From positions 4,340,001 through 4,404,000 of the forward strand of contig OX327686.1 in the NCBI GenBank assembly GCA_946807835.1: a stretch of DNA of 64,000 nt. Reading direction: 5' to 3'. The translations under genes were made by a program, and so were the position numbers. The notes beneath the pieces are model-generated. The model saw only the letters and a list, made by a program, of their open reading frames with translations. It ran no database searches and was not told where the DNA came from. This DNA is from Ailanthus altissimus. Taxonomy: Eukaryota; Streptophyta; Magnoliopsida; Sapindales; Simaroubaceae. Below are positions 34,941-47,716 of this stretch, one piece after another; the first letter of the stretch is position 1; each line of letters starts with the position of its first letter.

Positions 34941-36478
34941 AAAGATTAGGGGGTATGTTATTGGTATAACATCTTATCTCGGTTCAAGTTGCATCACTAA
35001 GGGCCAAATAGACTTTGGCATATGCGGAAGCCCCACAAAATAAATATGACTATAAGATAAAAAAAAAAGTGTAAATGGAACTCTTTATATAAGGAGTTTT
35101 AGCAATTTATAAAATTGGGGTATAACAAATGTGATTTCACAAAGAGAAATTATAACGTGCAAAATCTAAGTGGGCAAGTTGTGTCTCGCTTGCTTTTTTA
35201 ACCTTTAATTTTGTGGCACCTACCAAACGAAGTGTTTTCCTTCCCCATCTTCCACAAGAAAACAAGACAATTGAACCCCACTGTGACATAAATGCTCTCA
35301 CATGACTTCACTGTTTGTAGTGCCCCTTTTTCTCTTTTTTGCTTTCAGTCCTCTCTTCTCTTCCTGCAGGTCACTCCTATTTAATTAACTTTCTTCTCCC
35401 ATTTCAAATCAATCAGCTCATCCTCTCTCTTTCCAATCTTTTTTTGTTCTCTCTTTTCAGTAGGCATTTTCGCGCCCCGACACATACATTTTCTTAAACA
35501 GTAATATTATGAGCCAAGATGAACAATAAGCCTTGTTTGATACAATTAAACAGGAAGACAAATTGTTATTTCAAAGATTGTGTAAAACCAAATAGTTTCA
35601 AACCCGAAAACTACGGGAAGGTTAATCTATCGTGCACATATTTATTTGAATCTTCATTTGCAAGTGTACTTATGCAATAACTGAAGTCCAGGTGGCGCTG
35701 GCAACCCTCTTTTTTTTTTTTAAAATGGATATTATATTTATTAGAAGGGATGTTATATTACGAAATTAGTTTCACAATAAAGCCAAATTTAATAGTCTTA
35801 TATTCCCACAACCAGGCTTTTAATTCTTACACTGATTTTTCTATACGGAGTATTACATTCAAAATTGTATGACACTGACTTAATTACTGTTGTCATATAT
35901 ATATATATATATAAATATAAATATGTGGATGGATAATAGAGTAATGTAGTAAATGATATAACAATCCTGAATCAATTTGCTGAATCACTAACGATTGGGA
36001 TAAAATTTTGGGAAATCTAGGATCACTAAGAACTGCAGTGCCTTTGACATTATTGAAATATCGATTTTATCATTCTCGTTCTCAAATTTTTCTTTCCTTC
36101 CCTCCAAATTCATAATACCAGCAAAGAATTATTCAATGGTGGAGTTAGTAAAGGAATTCCAGATAAAAGTGAGAAGAATTTACGAAATTCTCCTTTTTTT
36201 TTTCTAGTTCTGAATAGAGTTTGGTGGGAAATAACCGATGCTCCCTTAAGTTTAATTTTTTTTAACACTGATGAATTTGACAGCTGGAAATGCTTCCTCT
36301 TAGTCGTGGGTTGTAGACACGTCTTTAGGTTTTTCTGATAGCACTTTCTAGGCGGTAGCCTGATATAGGAGAAGATCAATTTGATCTTTACAACTCCAAT
36401 GATGAAAAAAAATATATTTAAAGAATAACTTTAGATTACAGAAATAGTGAAATGGTTGAAAATTCATATTTTGATACA
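34941..36478. other. Intergenic sequence upstream of the bHLH gene
   Basis: Mixed composition, including pyrimidine-rich tracts at 35310-35460 and a TA microsatellite at about 35897-35914. An 89-codon minus-strand frame at 36110-36379 has no recognisable domain and is not called a gene. Confidence 0.45.
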
Positions 36479-36518
36479 ATTGTTAAAAATTTGCAATCCA
36501 ACTTAAAATTTAAATTCA

Positions 36519-36870
36519 AGAATTAACAATAAATAATTAAAAAATAAAACTAAAAATAAAATACCATAGAGTTATAGTCGTTCCCTTCCTTTGAATCTGC
36601 ATATATTCACTTTCTAAACTCAACAACAAGTCTAATATTATACTATATCTCAAAATAATATAAAAAATAAAAATATAAAAGTGTTAATTTAAATTCAAGA
36701 ATTAACAACAGATAATAAAAAAAATAAAACTAAAAATAAAACACTAAAAATTTATAGTGGTTTAATTTCTATGAACCTACATACATTTATTATTGAGCTT
36801 AACAACAACCCTAATATTACATTATATCTCAAAATAATATAAGAAATGAAATTACAGAAGTGTTTCAATA
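36519..36870 (-). repeat. Tandem duplication inside the 3' LTR of element F
   Basis: A segment of about 175-180 bp (TTAAATTCAAGAATTAACAA to TCTCAAAATAATATAA) occurs twice in a row (about 36508-36680 and 36690-36860). The corresponding part of the 5' LTR (38855-39010) is single-copy, so the duplication arose in this LTR only. Confidence 0.7.
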
Positions 36871-37399
36871 TATTCTCTTATTTTCTCTCTCTAAACAATT
36901 ATATTTCTCTCTAAATTGCCATTCTTCTTCTCTTTATCTTTCTCTTTCTACCTAAAGAGAATGTACAAGAATTGAGCCTTTATCTTTTGTCTTAGACTTT
37001 TGTCTTAAACGTTTGCATTGGTCTTTGTCTTGAGCCTTTATCTTTGGTCTCATTCTTGGACCTCTGCCCATTGAATTTATGTTAGTTCATGATCAATTTA
37101 AGACCGTGGATCATCTTCTGGTTCAATTTGTATTTTATTTCTAGAAGGAGTTTGGGATTGTAACTCCATTTCAATGTGAGATCCTTCCACTTTACTCTAA
37201 GTTCTCATTGACTTATTTATTTCCACATGATCTTTCTTGAGTAGTCATTAACTAATAATAAAAGATATATTACCACCATGTGTTACTGTATTTGTAAGCC
37301 CATAAGTCAATATAGATATATTGTAGAACTCTATCTGCCTTGTAATTGCTGGTGCAAAAACTAACCCTGTGTTATTTTCTTAATTTGCAGTGCCCAACC

Positions 37400-38718
37400 A
37401 TTTTTTCATTTCTAATGGGACCATATTTTTCCAATTGCAGTAAGTTTGGTCACTTATATGGCCTAATTTTCTATGCCATAACTCAATCTCATTGTACCCT
37501 GCATAAGTAGTAACAGTAGTATATCCAATGGTAGTGTTTCGTTGTAAAATATACAGACAAGTTTACTTAGTACCCTTTATCATAAGCATAGAACTCTTAC
37601 TTATCCTCAATTGTCTATTTTTAATTTTACAAGTATATCTTGATTTATCTAAAAATCCTAAAGATATCATATTCTTTTATAATTCAAGAACGTGTCTCAT
37701 ATTTTTTAGGGTCTTTATTGTTCCATCATAAAATTTTTAGGAATTGTATCTATCTCAATTATCTTATATCAATTATTATTTCTTATTAGTACCTTAGCCC
37801 TCTTATATTTTTCATATGAACCAGACTAGTACTTGTAAGGACTTGTATGGTAAGTACATTAAGAATTCAAGACCCAATATTTTAGATTTTTTTCCACTGA
37901 AACTGTGAGAACTTTTGAATTATCATATCATCATATGCTATTGCCACATTTGCATGATCTGAACTTTTTTCTTTTAATTTTTCAATTCTTTCATGACAAT
38001 TTCTCTTTAAGTGGCCTACATTTCTGCAAAAATGACACATTCTTCCATCATTCTTTGACTTAGATTTGGATTTTCTTGTATACTTTTATTTTTCCTTTTT
38101 TCTCTAATCTTTCTTTGGCAAATAGGTTTTGTTCATTAACTTTTTTCTCACTTTTTCTTTTTTGTTCCATTCATCTTAATACAGTCAAGCAATCTTCTAA
38201 GGTAAGACTTTCTCTACCATATTTAATTGCCAATTTTACTTCTTTGTAAGAACTTAACAATGAATTTAAGAGAATAATAACTAGATTTTCATCACTGATT
38301 ATCAACACTGATTGCTTCACCAATATTTTTCAAGTCTATAAAGATCCTCTTAAATTCATCAAAATTCTATTTTAAATATTTAGATGGATCCATTTGAATG
38401 CCAAATAACCTTTCTTTGAGAAGAATTTTATTAGACAAAAAAATTAGAACTTTCAAGTTTACCCAAAGCTCATTTGTTGTAGTCTTTTTATTAACTTGTT
38501 ACAGTATGTATCATATAATTGCAAAATAATGGTGTTAAACGTGGTTTCATCCATCGTTGCCATATTTTTATTAATTATTAAAGTTCCTTCTTTTTGTTTG
38601 GCTTCAGTAAGGTTTTAACAACCTTCTGCTAAACTAGCATGGCTTTGATATTTTTCTGCTAAAGACTAAATTTTTTCTATTCATTAAACTTCTCCACCTT
38701 AAACTTTCTAGTTACCAT
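37400..38718 (-). pseudogene. Gag and pre-integrase remnant of element F
   Basis: On the minus strand gag starts at 38718 (MVTRKFKVEKFNE, then a stop). A zinc knuckle CHFCRNVGHLKRNC (CX2CX4HX4C) lies at about 38000-38045. A pre-integrase block ELWHRKLGHIS is near 37460-37500. Between there and the LTR only a short linker with PQTPSRNKIQIEPEDD (about 37105-37170) remains, so pol has been deleted. Stops and frameshifts occur throughout. Confidence 0.75.
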
Positions 38719-38801
38719 TATTTAGATTCTTGGTAGATTATTCTTGAGTTTTCATTTTATCTTTCGTACCTTCGACTCTAATATCATTATTAGAAATTCA
38801 T

Positions 38802-38813
38802 GCTCTGATACCA
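38802..38813 (-). other. Primer binding site of element F
   Basis: The minus strand reads TGGTATCAGAGC, the canonical tRNA-Met type site, next to LTR end TTTGCAACA. Confidence 0.8.
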
Positions 38814-39260
38814 CTGTTGCAAATTTGCACTCCAACCCAAGACTCAAATCTAAAAATTAACAACAGACAACAAAGAAATAAAACTGAAAATAAAACTGAA
38901 AATAAAACACTAGAAATTTATAGTGGTTTAGTTTACATGAACCTATGTTTACTCTCTGAATTGAACAACAAGTTCAGTACTACAATGTATCTATAAAAAA
39001 AATACAAGAAATAGAATTATAAAGGTGTTTCAATATATTTTCTCACTTTCTCTCTCTAAATTATTATTCTTCCATTCTCTTTTTCTACCTGAATAAAGAA
39101 GAATTGGGATGATAAAGTAGTTTGAATTGAAGCCCTATATATAATAGTTTTTCTTCCTTTTAGTTCTTTTATATTTATGATAAGATTTGTTTTTGGTCAT
39201 AGATTGAGTTTTACCATAAAAGAGAAGAAGAAACAAGACTCCTTTTTAAACAAGAAGAAA

Positions 39261-40181
39261 AGCTTGATCTTTATCTAAAATACATTAAAATTAATAAACT
39301 TTACAAAAACGACTGTGGAAACTATTTATAATGGAAGGTAAGGTGAAAAAGGTAATAAGCTAATCAACTTTCATGGCTTATTTATATGAAAGAACACAAG
39401 CCAGCGTACTATTGAAAACTTGCGTTACCCCTTACTTAAGAAACTCGTGCTAGTTATATTGATTCCAAAATATTTCATGACATCTAGCTTAAATATTTTA
39501 AAACTATCATGCCAAAAAAAAGGCAATAAATTTGCTCTGTACATTTAAAATTTTTCTGTATTGACACAAATTGTGCACAAGCATCCATATGGTAAAAACA
39601 AATATGTAAAAAGGGGAAATTATCGTTGTTTTTAAAATTTTTTTTCATATATATTATTTTCTTATGCTTTTAAAATCATTTAAATTTTTATTGATAGTTT
39701 TCAAAGAGTAAATGATACAAAAAATAATTAATTACTCTTCTAAAAAATTTAAAATAATGAATAATTTTAAAATTTTAAAAACAAATGGCATATGAAATAA
39801 TGATCGAAGGAAATAAATAGGATAGAGAATATGTGCGACCTGAAAACTCATAATCATTGACCTGCCTTATAAACCAAAAATAGAAAACAAAATTCTTTTT
39901 ACGGACAAATCTAAATATAGACTTGTCGAATTGGTTGCATGTGGATGGGTTTTGTTCTGTGCCTAACTTGGAAATATGTGCGCATTTCACACATGCAAAT
40001 AATTAATGGTTTCATTGAAATGGAAAGTTGAAAATTAAGCCGGCTGCCGGCTTTTAATTTAGAACCACAAAACCATAGAGGCGTGCTGACTGAATGGGTG
40101 GCGATATTAGAACCTCCATTTTATCTTTTTTTTTTTTAAATTAAAAATTTATCATACAACCTTTTAAGTGAATAATGATGT
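39261..40181. other. Intergenic sequence
   Basis: No gene, RNA or transposon recognised. 39775-39990 contains a 71-codon minus frame without any known domain. Confidence 0.45.
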
Positions 40182-41581
40182 TGCGAGACATGTAATGTTA
40201 TTTTTTGTTATTAAAATATGTATAATAATATTTTATTTATATATATGTTTGAGTATATATCATTGAGTCTGTATTTATAAAATATAAGATTTATATATTA
40301 AATATATAATATTAAAATAAAAAATATAGATTACAAGTTCTTTATAAATTAAATTTAGTTTATAACTATATAATAAAAAATATACTTTATTATATAAAAT
40401 TGTAATTTTTTTATTTTTTATAGTAGATAATTTATTTTGATCATTGAAGTATATATTTCGAGTAAAAAAATTAGTATATATAATACTTTGAATGAGATTA
40501 TTGTGAATTTCAACCAAGTTAATTAAATGTTATTAATCTTAATTCACAAAAACATAATAACTTAATAAGTTTGATTGATCTTAATCCTAATCTGAGCAAG
40601 TAATAAACTTATATTAATGTATTGTATCCTTTGAGTTATCATGGAACGAGATCCATATAAACACCAAAACTTTGATAGTTCAGAGATATAATTTCATGAA
40701 TTATAAGAATATATATTTACAAAATAAAATTTAATAAATAGTGTTCAACTAAGTTGTTTATCATACTTGATCATTTAAATGTGGTCGCACTTTATTTAAT
40801 AAAATGTTTATTGAATAATAATATTTATTTGTAAATGATTTATAAATATAATATATTTTTAAAAAAATGATCATTAGAGCATTCAGTAACTTAAGGTAAA
40901 TAAATAATTAAAGAAATAAGATATTTTTTATTGGTCTAATTTTAATTATAAACATTAATTAAATAGTCAATTAAGTGGTTATTATCATTTAAAGGCCAAA
41001 CCTAATTTAATTAAAAGGTTTTAATTAAATAAATTTTTATTTATTAATGAGTTACTAGAGTATAGCTATTAGCTTTTAGTAAAATAGTATGGGGCTAACT
41101 TAAAAAAATCGATGGGTCATGAGATGATTGGACTAAGCCTTTGAAGTTGAAGCTAAGAAGTCTATAGGTCTTGCAATTCCTTTACTAACTCAAATTCTAA
41201 TCAAACTCTAAATTTATAATTCTAATTAAATTATAAATACTAAAGGGAGATGCTTATATATACAGAAGGTAGGTAATAGTAAAATATAACACAAGAAATA
41301 TAAAAATAATTCTTTTACATATTTTTGTGTGAAAAAAGAATTATGTTACTCATCTTCTCTTAGATTTGGGTATACATACGTTTAAAATTTAAAAAAAGAT
41401 CTACGTGCTCAAATGTACGAATTTGAAGATTGAGGATAATTGAAAAGTTTGTAGCTATTCAATTCAAGTTTAATCAAAGTAAAGAATTGAAATAATCTTT
41501 TGTTCTTATATATGTAATTTGAGTAAAACAATTTAGTTTCCGCATCGTTTATTTTATTAAATAATTCTTTTAATGTCAATA
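40182..41581 (+). mobile_element. LTR of Copia family A followed by a decayed primer binding site
   Basis: It starts TGCGAGACATGTAATGTTA and is collinear with the LTR at 54640. Directly after its end lies ACTAGTATTAGAGCT (41582-41596), the tRNA-Met site TGGTATCAGAGCT with two transitions. It was therefore a 5' LTR. The internal region is replaced by AT-rich sequence and a tandem array, so only the left end survives. Confidence 0.65.
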
Positions 41582-41811
41582 ACTAGTATTAGAGCTATTT
41601 TATTTTATATTACATGTATAATTTATTTTTATGTTTGATGAGTAATTATTTATTGTGGAACAAATTGCATTTTAATCTATATTTATTATTTTTATTTGAC
41701 AAATGGTTATGCTAATAATAATAATAATTTATAGTTAGAAATTTATTTTTATTTTCTTTTTTGAATTATAATAAAAAGGGGTGATGGAATAATATCACAA
41801 TTTTTTTTGGA

Positions 41812-42317
41812 TTAATTTTGGTAATTTTTTTATTTTTTTATGTAAATCAATTAATTGGTGTAGGATTTTATTTGTAAATCTAAAGAAATAAAATTACTAG
41901 GTTATTTATTTATTTATTATTATAAAAAAATTCGAAAAATGATTATTTTAGGTAATTTTTTTAATGTAAATCAATTAATTGGTGTAGGATTTTATTTGTA
42001 AATCTAAAGAAATAAAATTACTAGGTTTATTTATTTATTTATTATTATAAAAAAATTCGAAAAATGATTATTTTAGGTAATTTTTTTAATGTAAATCAAT
42101 TAATTGGTGTAGGATTTTATTTGTAAATCTAAAGAAATAAAATTACTAGGTTTATTTATTTATTTATTATTATAAAAAAATTCGAAAAATGATTAATTTT
42201 GGTAATTTTTTTATGTAAATCAATTAATTGGTGTAGGATTTTATTTGTAAATCTAAAGAAATAAAATTACTAGGTTATTTATTTATTTATTATTATAAAA
42301 AAATTTAAAAAAATGAT
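41812..42317. repeat. 124-bp tandem repeat array (about four units)
   Basis: The block TGTAAATCAATTAATTGGTG recurs at 41841, 41965, 42090 and 42214, giving a period of 124-125 bp. Each unit also contains AAATCTAAAGAAATAAAATT, a TTTA microsatellite and AAAAAAATTCGAAAAATGATT. The units are almost identical, so the array is young or homogenised. Confidence 0.92.
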
Positions 42318-42740
42318 TCGAGCGGTGGTCGCTGGACAACTCACGCCTAGCAAGAGTGGCAATCATCTTTTTGGATGATGATTGGGTTGTCCACGCAATG
42401 GCTTTAGCAACTGGACAAAAGGGAGGCGGCTCCTCACGGATGACAGTTGAAAGATCGGGGTCACGAGTTACAGGCCCCAATGTTCAACGATCGACGAGAA
42501 GCAGCTAGCTTTGATTTGCTCGTGGTTCGTGGCGGAGAGAGGTGGCTCAACAATTGAAGAGTTGGCCAATGTCGTCGAAGTCGACGAAGCTTTAATGGTC
42601 TCCTCTCGACGTCGATAGGCGGCTGATGATGGGAAGTGGCTGAAAGGTTGGACAAGAAAAAAGGGGAGCGGCATGTTACTATCAAACGAAAAAAATGAAA
42701 AGAAGGAAAAAAGATTTTCCATCTGGAAAATAACATTCAG
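42318..42740. other. GC-rich island beside the tandem array
   Basis: About 400 bp near 50% G+C in an AT-rich setting, with TCGACG/CGTCGA-type motifs and a hairpin (GGACAAC at about 42333 pairing with GTTGTCC at about 42387, enclosing GCAATCATC/GATGATGATTG). Overlapping minus-strand frames of 84-91 codons (42461-42736) match nothing I recognise. It could be a captured gene fragment or the interior of a DNA transposon. Confidence 0.4.
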
Positions 42741-44158
42741 GCCCCTTCATGTTTTACGTAATTCTGTTTGGCCAACAACAGTTTGCATATTTTATAAATA
42801 GTTTCTAAACAGATTTTGTTTTTCACTCAATCTCCTCTAATTTTGGATATTTACGGTTGAAAATTTTGAGGAATTTACAAATAAATTTTAATTTTAACTC
42901 AAATTTATTTGTGGATTATTTTTTGGGTATTTACAAATTTAAAATTAGTTCCAATTTTAAAAAATTTTATTTGGCAATTTTAATAAAATTATTAGGTCTA
43001 AAAAAAATATTTTTTTAATAAATTTTATTTTAAGGAGGCCAATAAGATTTTTGAAACTAAAATATGCCTATTTTATTTTTAAAATAAGTAGACTAAAAAA
43101 AATTAAAATTCCAAAATGGCCAACCCATAAAAAGAGACAAACAAGTGGAGATGAACATTATAGAAAAGCCTAAATTGACTTTAAATTTTTTTTTGAAGAA
43201 TTTAAACTTAATTTAAATATTTTTTATTCTTAGAAAAATTCATAAATTATGAATTATTTATCAAGTTAATTGATTAGATGAATAACCTGTCAAATAAATT
43301 AAGGGTGCTACATTATTATGTCATGCGTAAAATATATTAAATTGTGTAACATTAATATTCTAATAAGATTGTGACAAGATTATTGTCATAGTTTTTAAAT
43401 TATATTAATTTATTAATTTGACATGGCTTCATTAATTATTTTACGAGAAAAAATTAGATATTAATGAGCGGAATGTTATTTTATAAATTAATTAGTATAT
43501 TAAAAAATTAAAAACTATAAGAATTAAAAACATTGAGTGATAGAGGGCTTTAAGCATAAGCTTACAATCTCCACTATTAGTCCTATAATAGGATAGATTA
43601 ATGTCTTACTTCAAACATTGTGAGCTTCCAATAGAGGGTATTAATCGGAACTAGTTACTAGATAAGACTTTCTTAAATGATAAAATTTAATATAGGACTC
43701 ATGCAAAAATGACTACTCTACAATGAATTTTTTAATTAGAAAATATAAATAATTAAAATAATAGTTGTACACTTAACTTAGGTTGATTAATAATCTCTCT
43801 ACAAAGTTCTTGTCATTTAAATCTAAGGGTTAAAAAGTTCAGTAGCTTATTATTATTCGATATAAGATATCTAGATAATAATAAAAAATTAATAGGTACT
43901 AATCTGATTCATGATGGATGCAACTAACTTACAGAGGTGTATTTTAAATGAAAATTAGATTACCAATGCATAACGTAGTTAAAGATTTATACATACATGC
44001 ATTTCATGCAAAAGTTTGATATACTGTTAGAGAATTATGCTCATATATGAATTTATTTTTCAGAATCATGTCTACATTCAGCCTACTAGAATTCATCTTT
44101 AACCAAAATAAGTTAACTAGAAATAATTATGTAGATTGAAAAAGAAACTTAGATGTAC
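42741..44158. other. AT-rich intergenic sequence
   Basis: No gene or classified repeat. The first 400 bp look low-complexity with repeated AATTTATTTGTGGATTA-like motifs; the rest shows nothing recognisable. Confidence 0.4.
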
Positions 44159-45360
44159 TTGTTAGAGTTAGTGCTTACGTGCCATCCCTATTTGTATGAA
44201 TATATGATATTTATACGATGTATATTTTATTAAATTGCCCATTATTTTTTTAATATGTGGTACCATGCTTGTAATACTATAGATATTATATAATCTGAAG
44301 GAGTTCAGATATGGTCTAAAAGAGTTTAGAACAGAGTTAAGAGTTAGTAACACTAAAATTTATGATTGTTAAGAGTTAGTATGTTATAAAAATCAGTGAA
44401 ATCCAATGAGTTAGAGCTTTGTCCATAATGGAATAAACACATGAGAGTATACTAGTAATGATGTAGTTGTAAGAGTTGCAATCGGGTACTAAAAAATGTC
44501 ATTATACAATTATATTCTCAAACATTAAGTTGTTGATCTATTTTCACTTCGGTGAATACCTTATCATATAGATCAGTGTATGTCTATATTTGTAAGGTAC
44601 AAATGGTTGTTCCTAACTGACTATGAGCTTAGAGCTTGTAAAGGCATACAGGTATTTAGTAATGATTGGATACAGAATAAACTCATGAGGACCCCAATAG
44701 ACATCTTATGTAGCCGTCAATAGAAGATCCTCTCGAGTTGAGTAGTGTACGTGGTCTTTCGACCTAAGCGCTACGGTGAGCTTGTGAGTGATCCACCATA
44801 CTTAGGTTCCACGAATGTTAGAGATCTTTCATAGTCTGACCGCTACATGTGCTGGGTATGGTTCAATGCTCATGGAGTTTGGTGTGCGTAGATATAAGAT
44901 CTGTTAGCTCACATAAGGAGTTATATATCCCGATGCTTCGAGATTGTATCTCAGGAAGTCTTATGGCTATAAACAATTAACCCAGGAAAAGAGTTTCCCA
45001 CATAGTTGAACAATATAACAAATGTATTTGCATACATTATTTAGTGAGATACAAATCTGAAAATAGGTTCATAGATCCACTTATAGGAATTTGACGGTGC
45101 TAATCTATGCTCCCACGAATCTAGGATATATATGACCAAACAACTATACGTACGCGCTTTGACCTCAACTTATATGGTTCAATTTGCTGATTTGAAATAT
45201 TCGTAACATGTGCGTGAGGTATTATTCACGGACTTATGGAATGATTTCATTTGACAAATTGGATGTAGACCTAGGGAGTCCCATAATATAAAGTGTACTC
45301 ATTATGCATTGAGGCAGTGTACTCGATTGGATAGTTCAATCCAGTAAAATCTAGTAAAAC
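44159..45360 (+). mobile_element. 5' part of a family-B Copia LTR
   Basis: It begins TGTTAGAGTTAGTGCTTACG and follows the family-B LTR for about 1.2 kb (shared TACGGTGAGCTTGTGAGTGAT), then breaks off at about 45360. Confidence 0.6.
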
Positions 45361-45379
45361 TCAATGGAGTGTACTTGTT

Positions 45380-45549
45380 GTTACTTTTAGACATTATAGA
45401 TCTAAAAGAGTTTAAGTCAGTGCCTAAGAGTTATCATTCTAAGAAGTTAGCACATTGTCTGAAATAGGGACAAGGGCATGAAAATATATTAGTAATAACA
45501 TAGTTGTAAGGAGTTACAAATAGTGTTAAGAAATGTCATTATATAGTAT
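45380..45549 (+). mobile_element. Internal fragment of a family-B LTR
   Basis: About 170 bp matching the part of the LTR that starts GACATT..GATCTAAAAGAG and ends ATGTCATTATATAGTATG. It is sandwiched between two other broken LTR copies. Confidence 0.5.
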
Positions 45550-45550
45550 G

Positions 45551-45955
45551 TGTTGGGATTTATACTTACGTGCCATCCCTTTATGTATTAATATTTATAA
45601 TAGTATTATCATTTCATTAAATCACTAATTATATTTTATATATGGTAAGATGCTTGTAACGTTTCAGACATTGTATGATCTGAAAGAGTTCAGATATGGT
45701 CTAAAGGAGTTTAGATCAGTGTTAAGAATTAGCAACGCTGAAAGTTATAAATGCTAAGAGTTAGCACTGATAAGAGTTATCAGGTTATAAGAGTCAGCAA
45801 TATCTAAAGAGTTAAAGCCTTATTTGAAATTGGATAAAAATATGAGAATATATTAGTACTGATGTAATTGCAAATAGATAAAAATAGAGCTTGAAAATCT
45901 CATTATGCAAATATGTTCTCAAATAATATATTCCTGATCTATCTTTACTGATTGA
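45551..45955 (+). mobile_element. Truncated 5' LTR of Copia element G
   Basis: It starts TGTTGGGATTTATACTTACG and matches the first 400 bp of the LTR at 47717, then joins pol sequence directly at about 45960 with no primer binding site, gag or integrase between. An internal deletion removed everything from mid-LTR to the start of reverse transcriptase. Confidence 0.68.
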
Positions 45956-45960
45956 AGTAG

Positions 45961-47660
45961 ATGAGCTTAATCAGGATGTAAATGAATCAACGATAGAATC
46001 TCAGGCTCAATCGAGCAGAATACCTTTGACACACTGTTCACGTGGGTCAGAAATAATATTAAGGCCACCTAATAGGTATGGTTCAATACCTGAAGGTGCT
46101 ATTAGTGTTTTATTGATTGAAGAAAATGATCATTTGACTTATAGAGAGGCGATGTTAGATATCGATTCAGAAAAATGGCAAGAGGCCATAAAATCGGAGA
46201 TTGACTCAATGCATCAAAATCAAATCTGGGACTTGGTTGAGCTTCTTGAAAGAATTATTTCTATCAGTTGTAAATGGATTTATAAACGAAAGTATGGGTC
46301 CGATGGAAAAATAGAGAGTTTTAAGGCACGTCTAGTGACGAAAGGTTATACTCAACGATCTGAGATCGATTATGAGGAAACATTTTCACCAGTAGCGATG
46401 CTTAAGTCAATTCAAATTTTATTGGTAATTGTTTCATATTATAATTATGAAATTTGACAAATGGATGTAGAAATAGTGTTCTTAAATGGATATCTTGAAG
46501 AAGAGATCTATATGGAACAACTTGAAGGTTTTACATCTAGCCAAACTTCTGGTTTAGTATGCAAACTGAAAAGTCTATTTATGGACTTAAGCAGACTTCT
46601 CAAAGTTGGAATCTTCATTTTGATGAAGTAATCAGAGGGTTTGGTTTCATCAAGAAAGAAAAAGAATCATATGTGTATAAAAATAGTAGTGGGAGTATGG
46701 TAGTCTTCTTGGTTCTTTATATGGATGACATACTCATTATCGAAAATAATATTGGTATGTTACAGTTAGTTAAAAGCTATTTTAGTAAGAATTTCTCCAT
46801 GAAAGATTTAGGAGAGGCTTCTTATATACTGGGTATAAAGTTTATAGAGATAGAGCTAGGAGGCTTATAAGACTCTTTCAATCATCGTACATAGATAATA
46901 TCTTAAAATTGTATAATTTCAATAACTGTAAGACAATTAACATACCTTTTAGACATGACGTTTATTTTTTGAGGAAGATGTGTCTTCAAAGTGAAGATGA
47001 AAAAGTTAGAATGTATAACATACCATATGCATTAGCTGTAGGAAACCTAATGTATGCTATGATGTGTACGAGACCTGACATCAGTATAGTCGTAAGTGTT
47101 ATAAGCAAGTATCAGTCTGATCCAGATGAAGGCTATTGAATGACTGTAACATGTCCTCAAATATCTTAAGGGTACTAAGGATAAGTTTCTGATATATGAA
47201 GAAAATGACTTACAAGTGAGAGGATACACAGATTCAGAATTCTAGTCTGATCTAGATGATAGAAAGTCTACATCTGGGTATATATTCATTCTCATCAGTG
47301 CTGCAGTTAGTTGGAAGAGCAATAAACAGTCGTCTACAATTAATTCCACAACAGAGACAGAATATATTATAGCTTCAGAAGTAGCAAAAGAAGCCTTGTG
47401 GATACGCAAATTTGTCGCTAAACTTGGAATAGTTTAAAGTGCAATGGATCCTATACCATTGTTTTGTGATAACAACGGAGCCATTGCACAAGCTAAAGAG
47501 GATAGAGCACATCAAAAGTCTAAGCATGTAGAAAGAAAATACCATATCATTAATTAAATCTTGACTAGCGGAGATGTAATAGTTTGTAGAGTAGACTCTA
47601 TAAATAATGTTGTAGACTCACTTACTAAAGCCTTAACTCCAAAATTTGTTTGAAAGACAT
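45961..47660 (+). pseudogene. Copia reverse transcriptase-RNase H of element G, degraded
   Basis: 46026-46457 carries the RT N-terminus (WQEAIKSEIDSMHQNQIWDL, CKWIYKRKYGSDGKIESFKA, DYEETFSPVA). It stops at TGA 46455 where Trp is expected before QMDV. 46559-46870 has KSIYGLKQTSQSWNLHFDE and the active site LYMDDILII. A frameshift precedes 46909-47139 (YALAVGNLMYAMMCTRPDIS), which ends at TGA 47137 again at an expected Trp. RNase H follows: [30 protein letters not shown] and HVERKYHI (to about 47560), then NNVVDSLTKALTP. One of the better preserved Copia pol copies here, but inactive. Confidence 0.9.
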
Positions 47661-47716
47661 GTGGAGTCAATAGGTTTTCGACACTGTTGTGAATGACACT
47701 AAAGTAAGTGAGAGTT

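Larger units (their letters stand above)
36479..39260 (-). mobile_element. Copia element F (minus strand), internally deleted
   Basis: LTR-like repeats at about 36479-37080 (3') and 38816-39260 (5') flank a short internal region holding gag and a pre-integrase block but no reverse transcriptase or RNase H. The primer binding site is at 38802-38813. The outer LTR edges are approximate. Confidence 0.72.

Noticed and set aside
36110..36379. 89-codon minus-strand ORF
   Set aside because: No recognisable domain, no promoter or splice context, next to a retroelement LTR; chance frame more likely.
42461..42736. Overlapping 84-91 codon minus-strand ORFs in the GC-rich island
   Set aside because: Two overlapping frames in the same GC-rich stretch with arginine/serine-rich, low-information products; composition alone explains them.
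46026..47139. Possible functional reverse transcriptase
   Set aside because: The YMDD site is intact, but the frame is broken by stops at 46455 and 47137 and by frameshifts, with gag and integrase missing.
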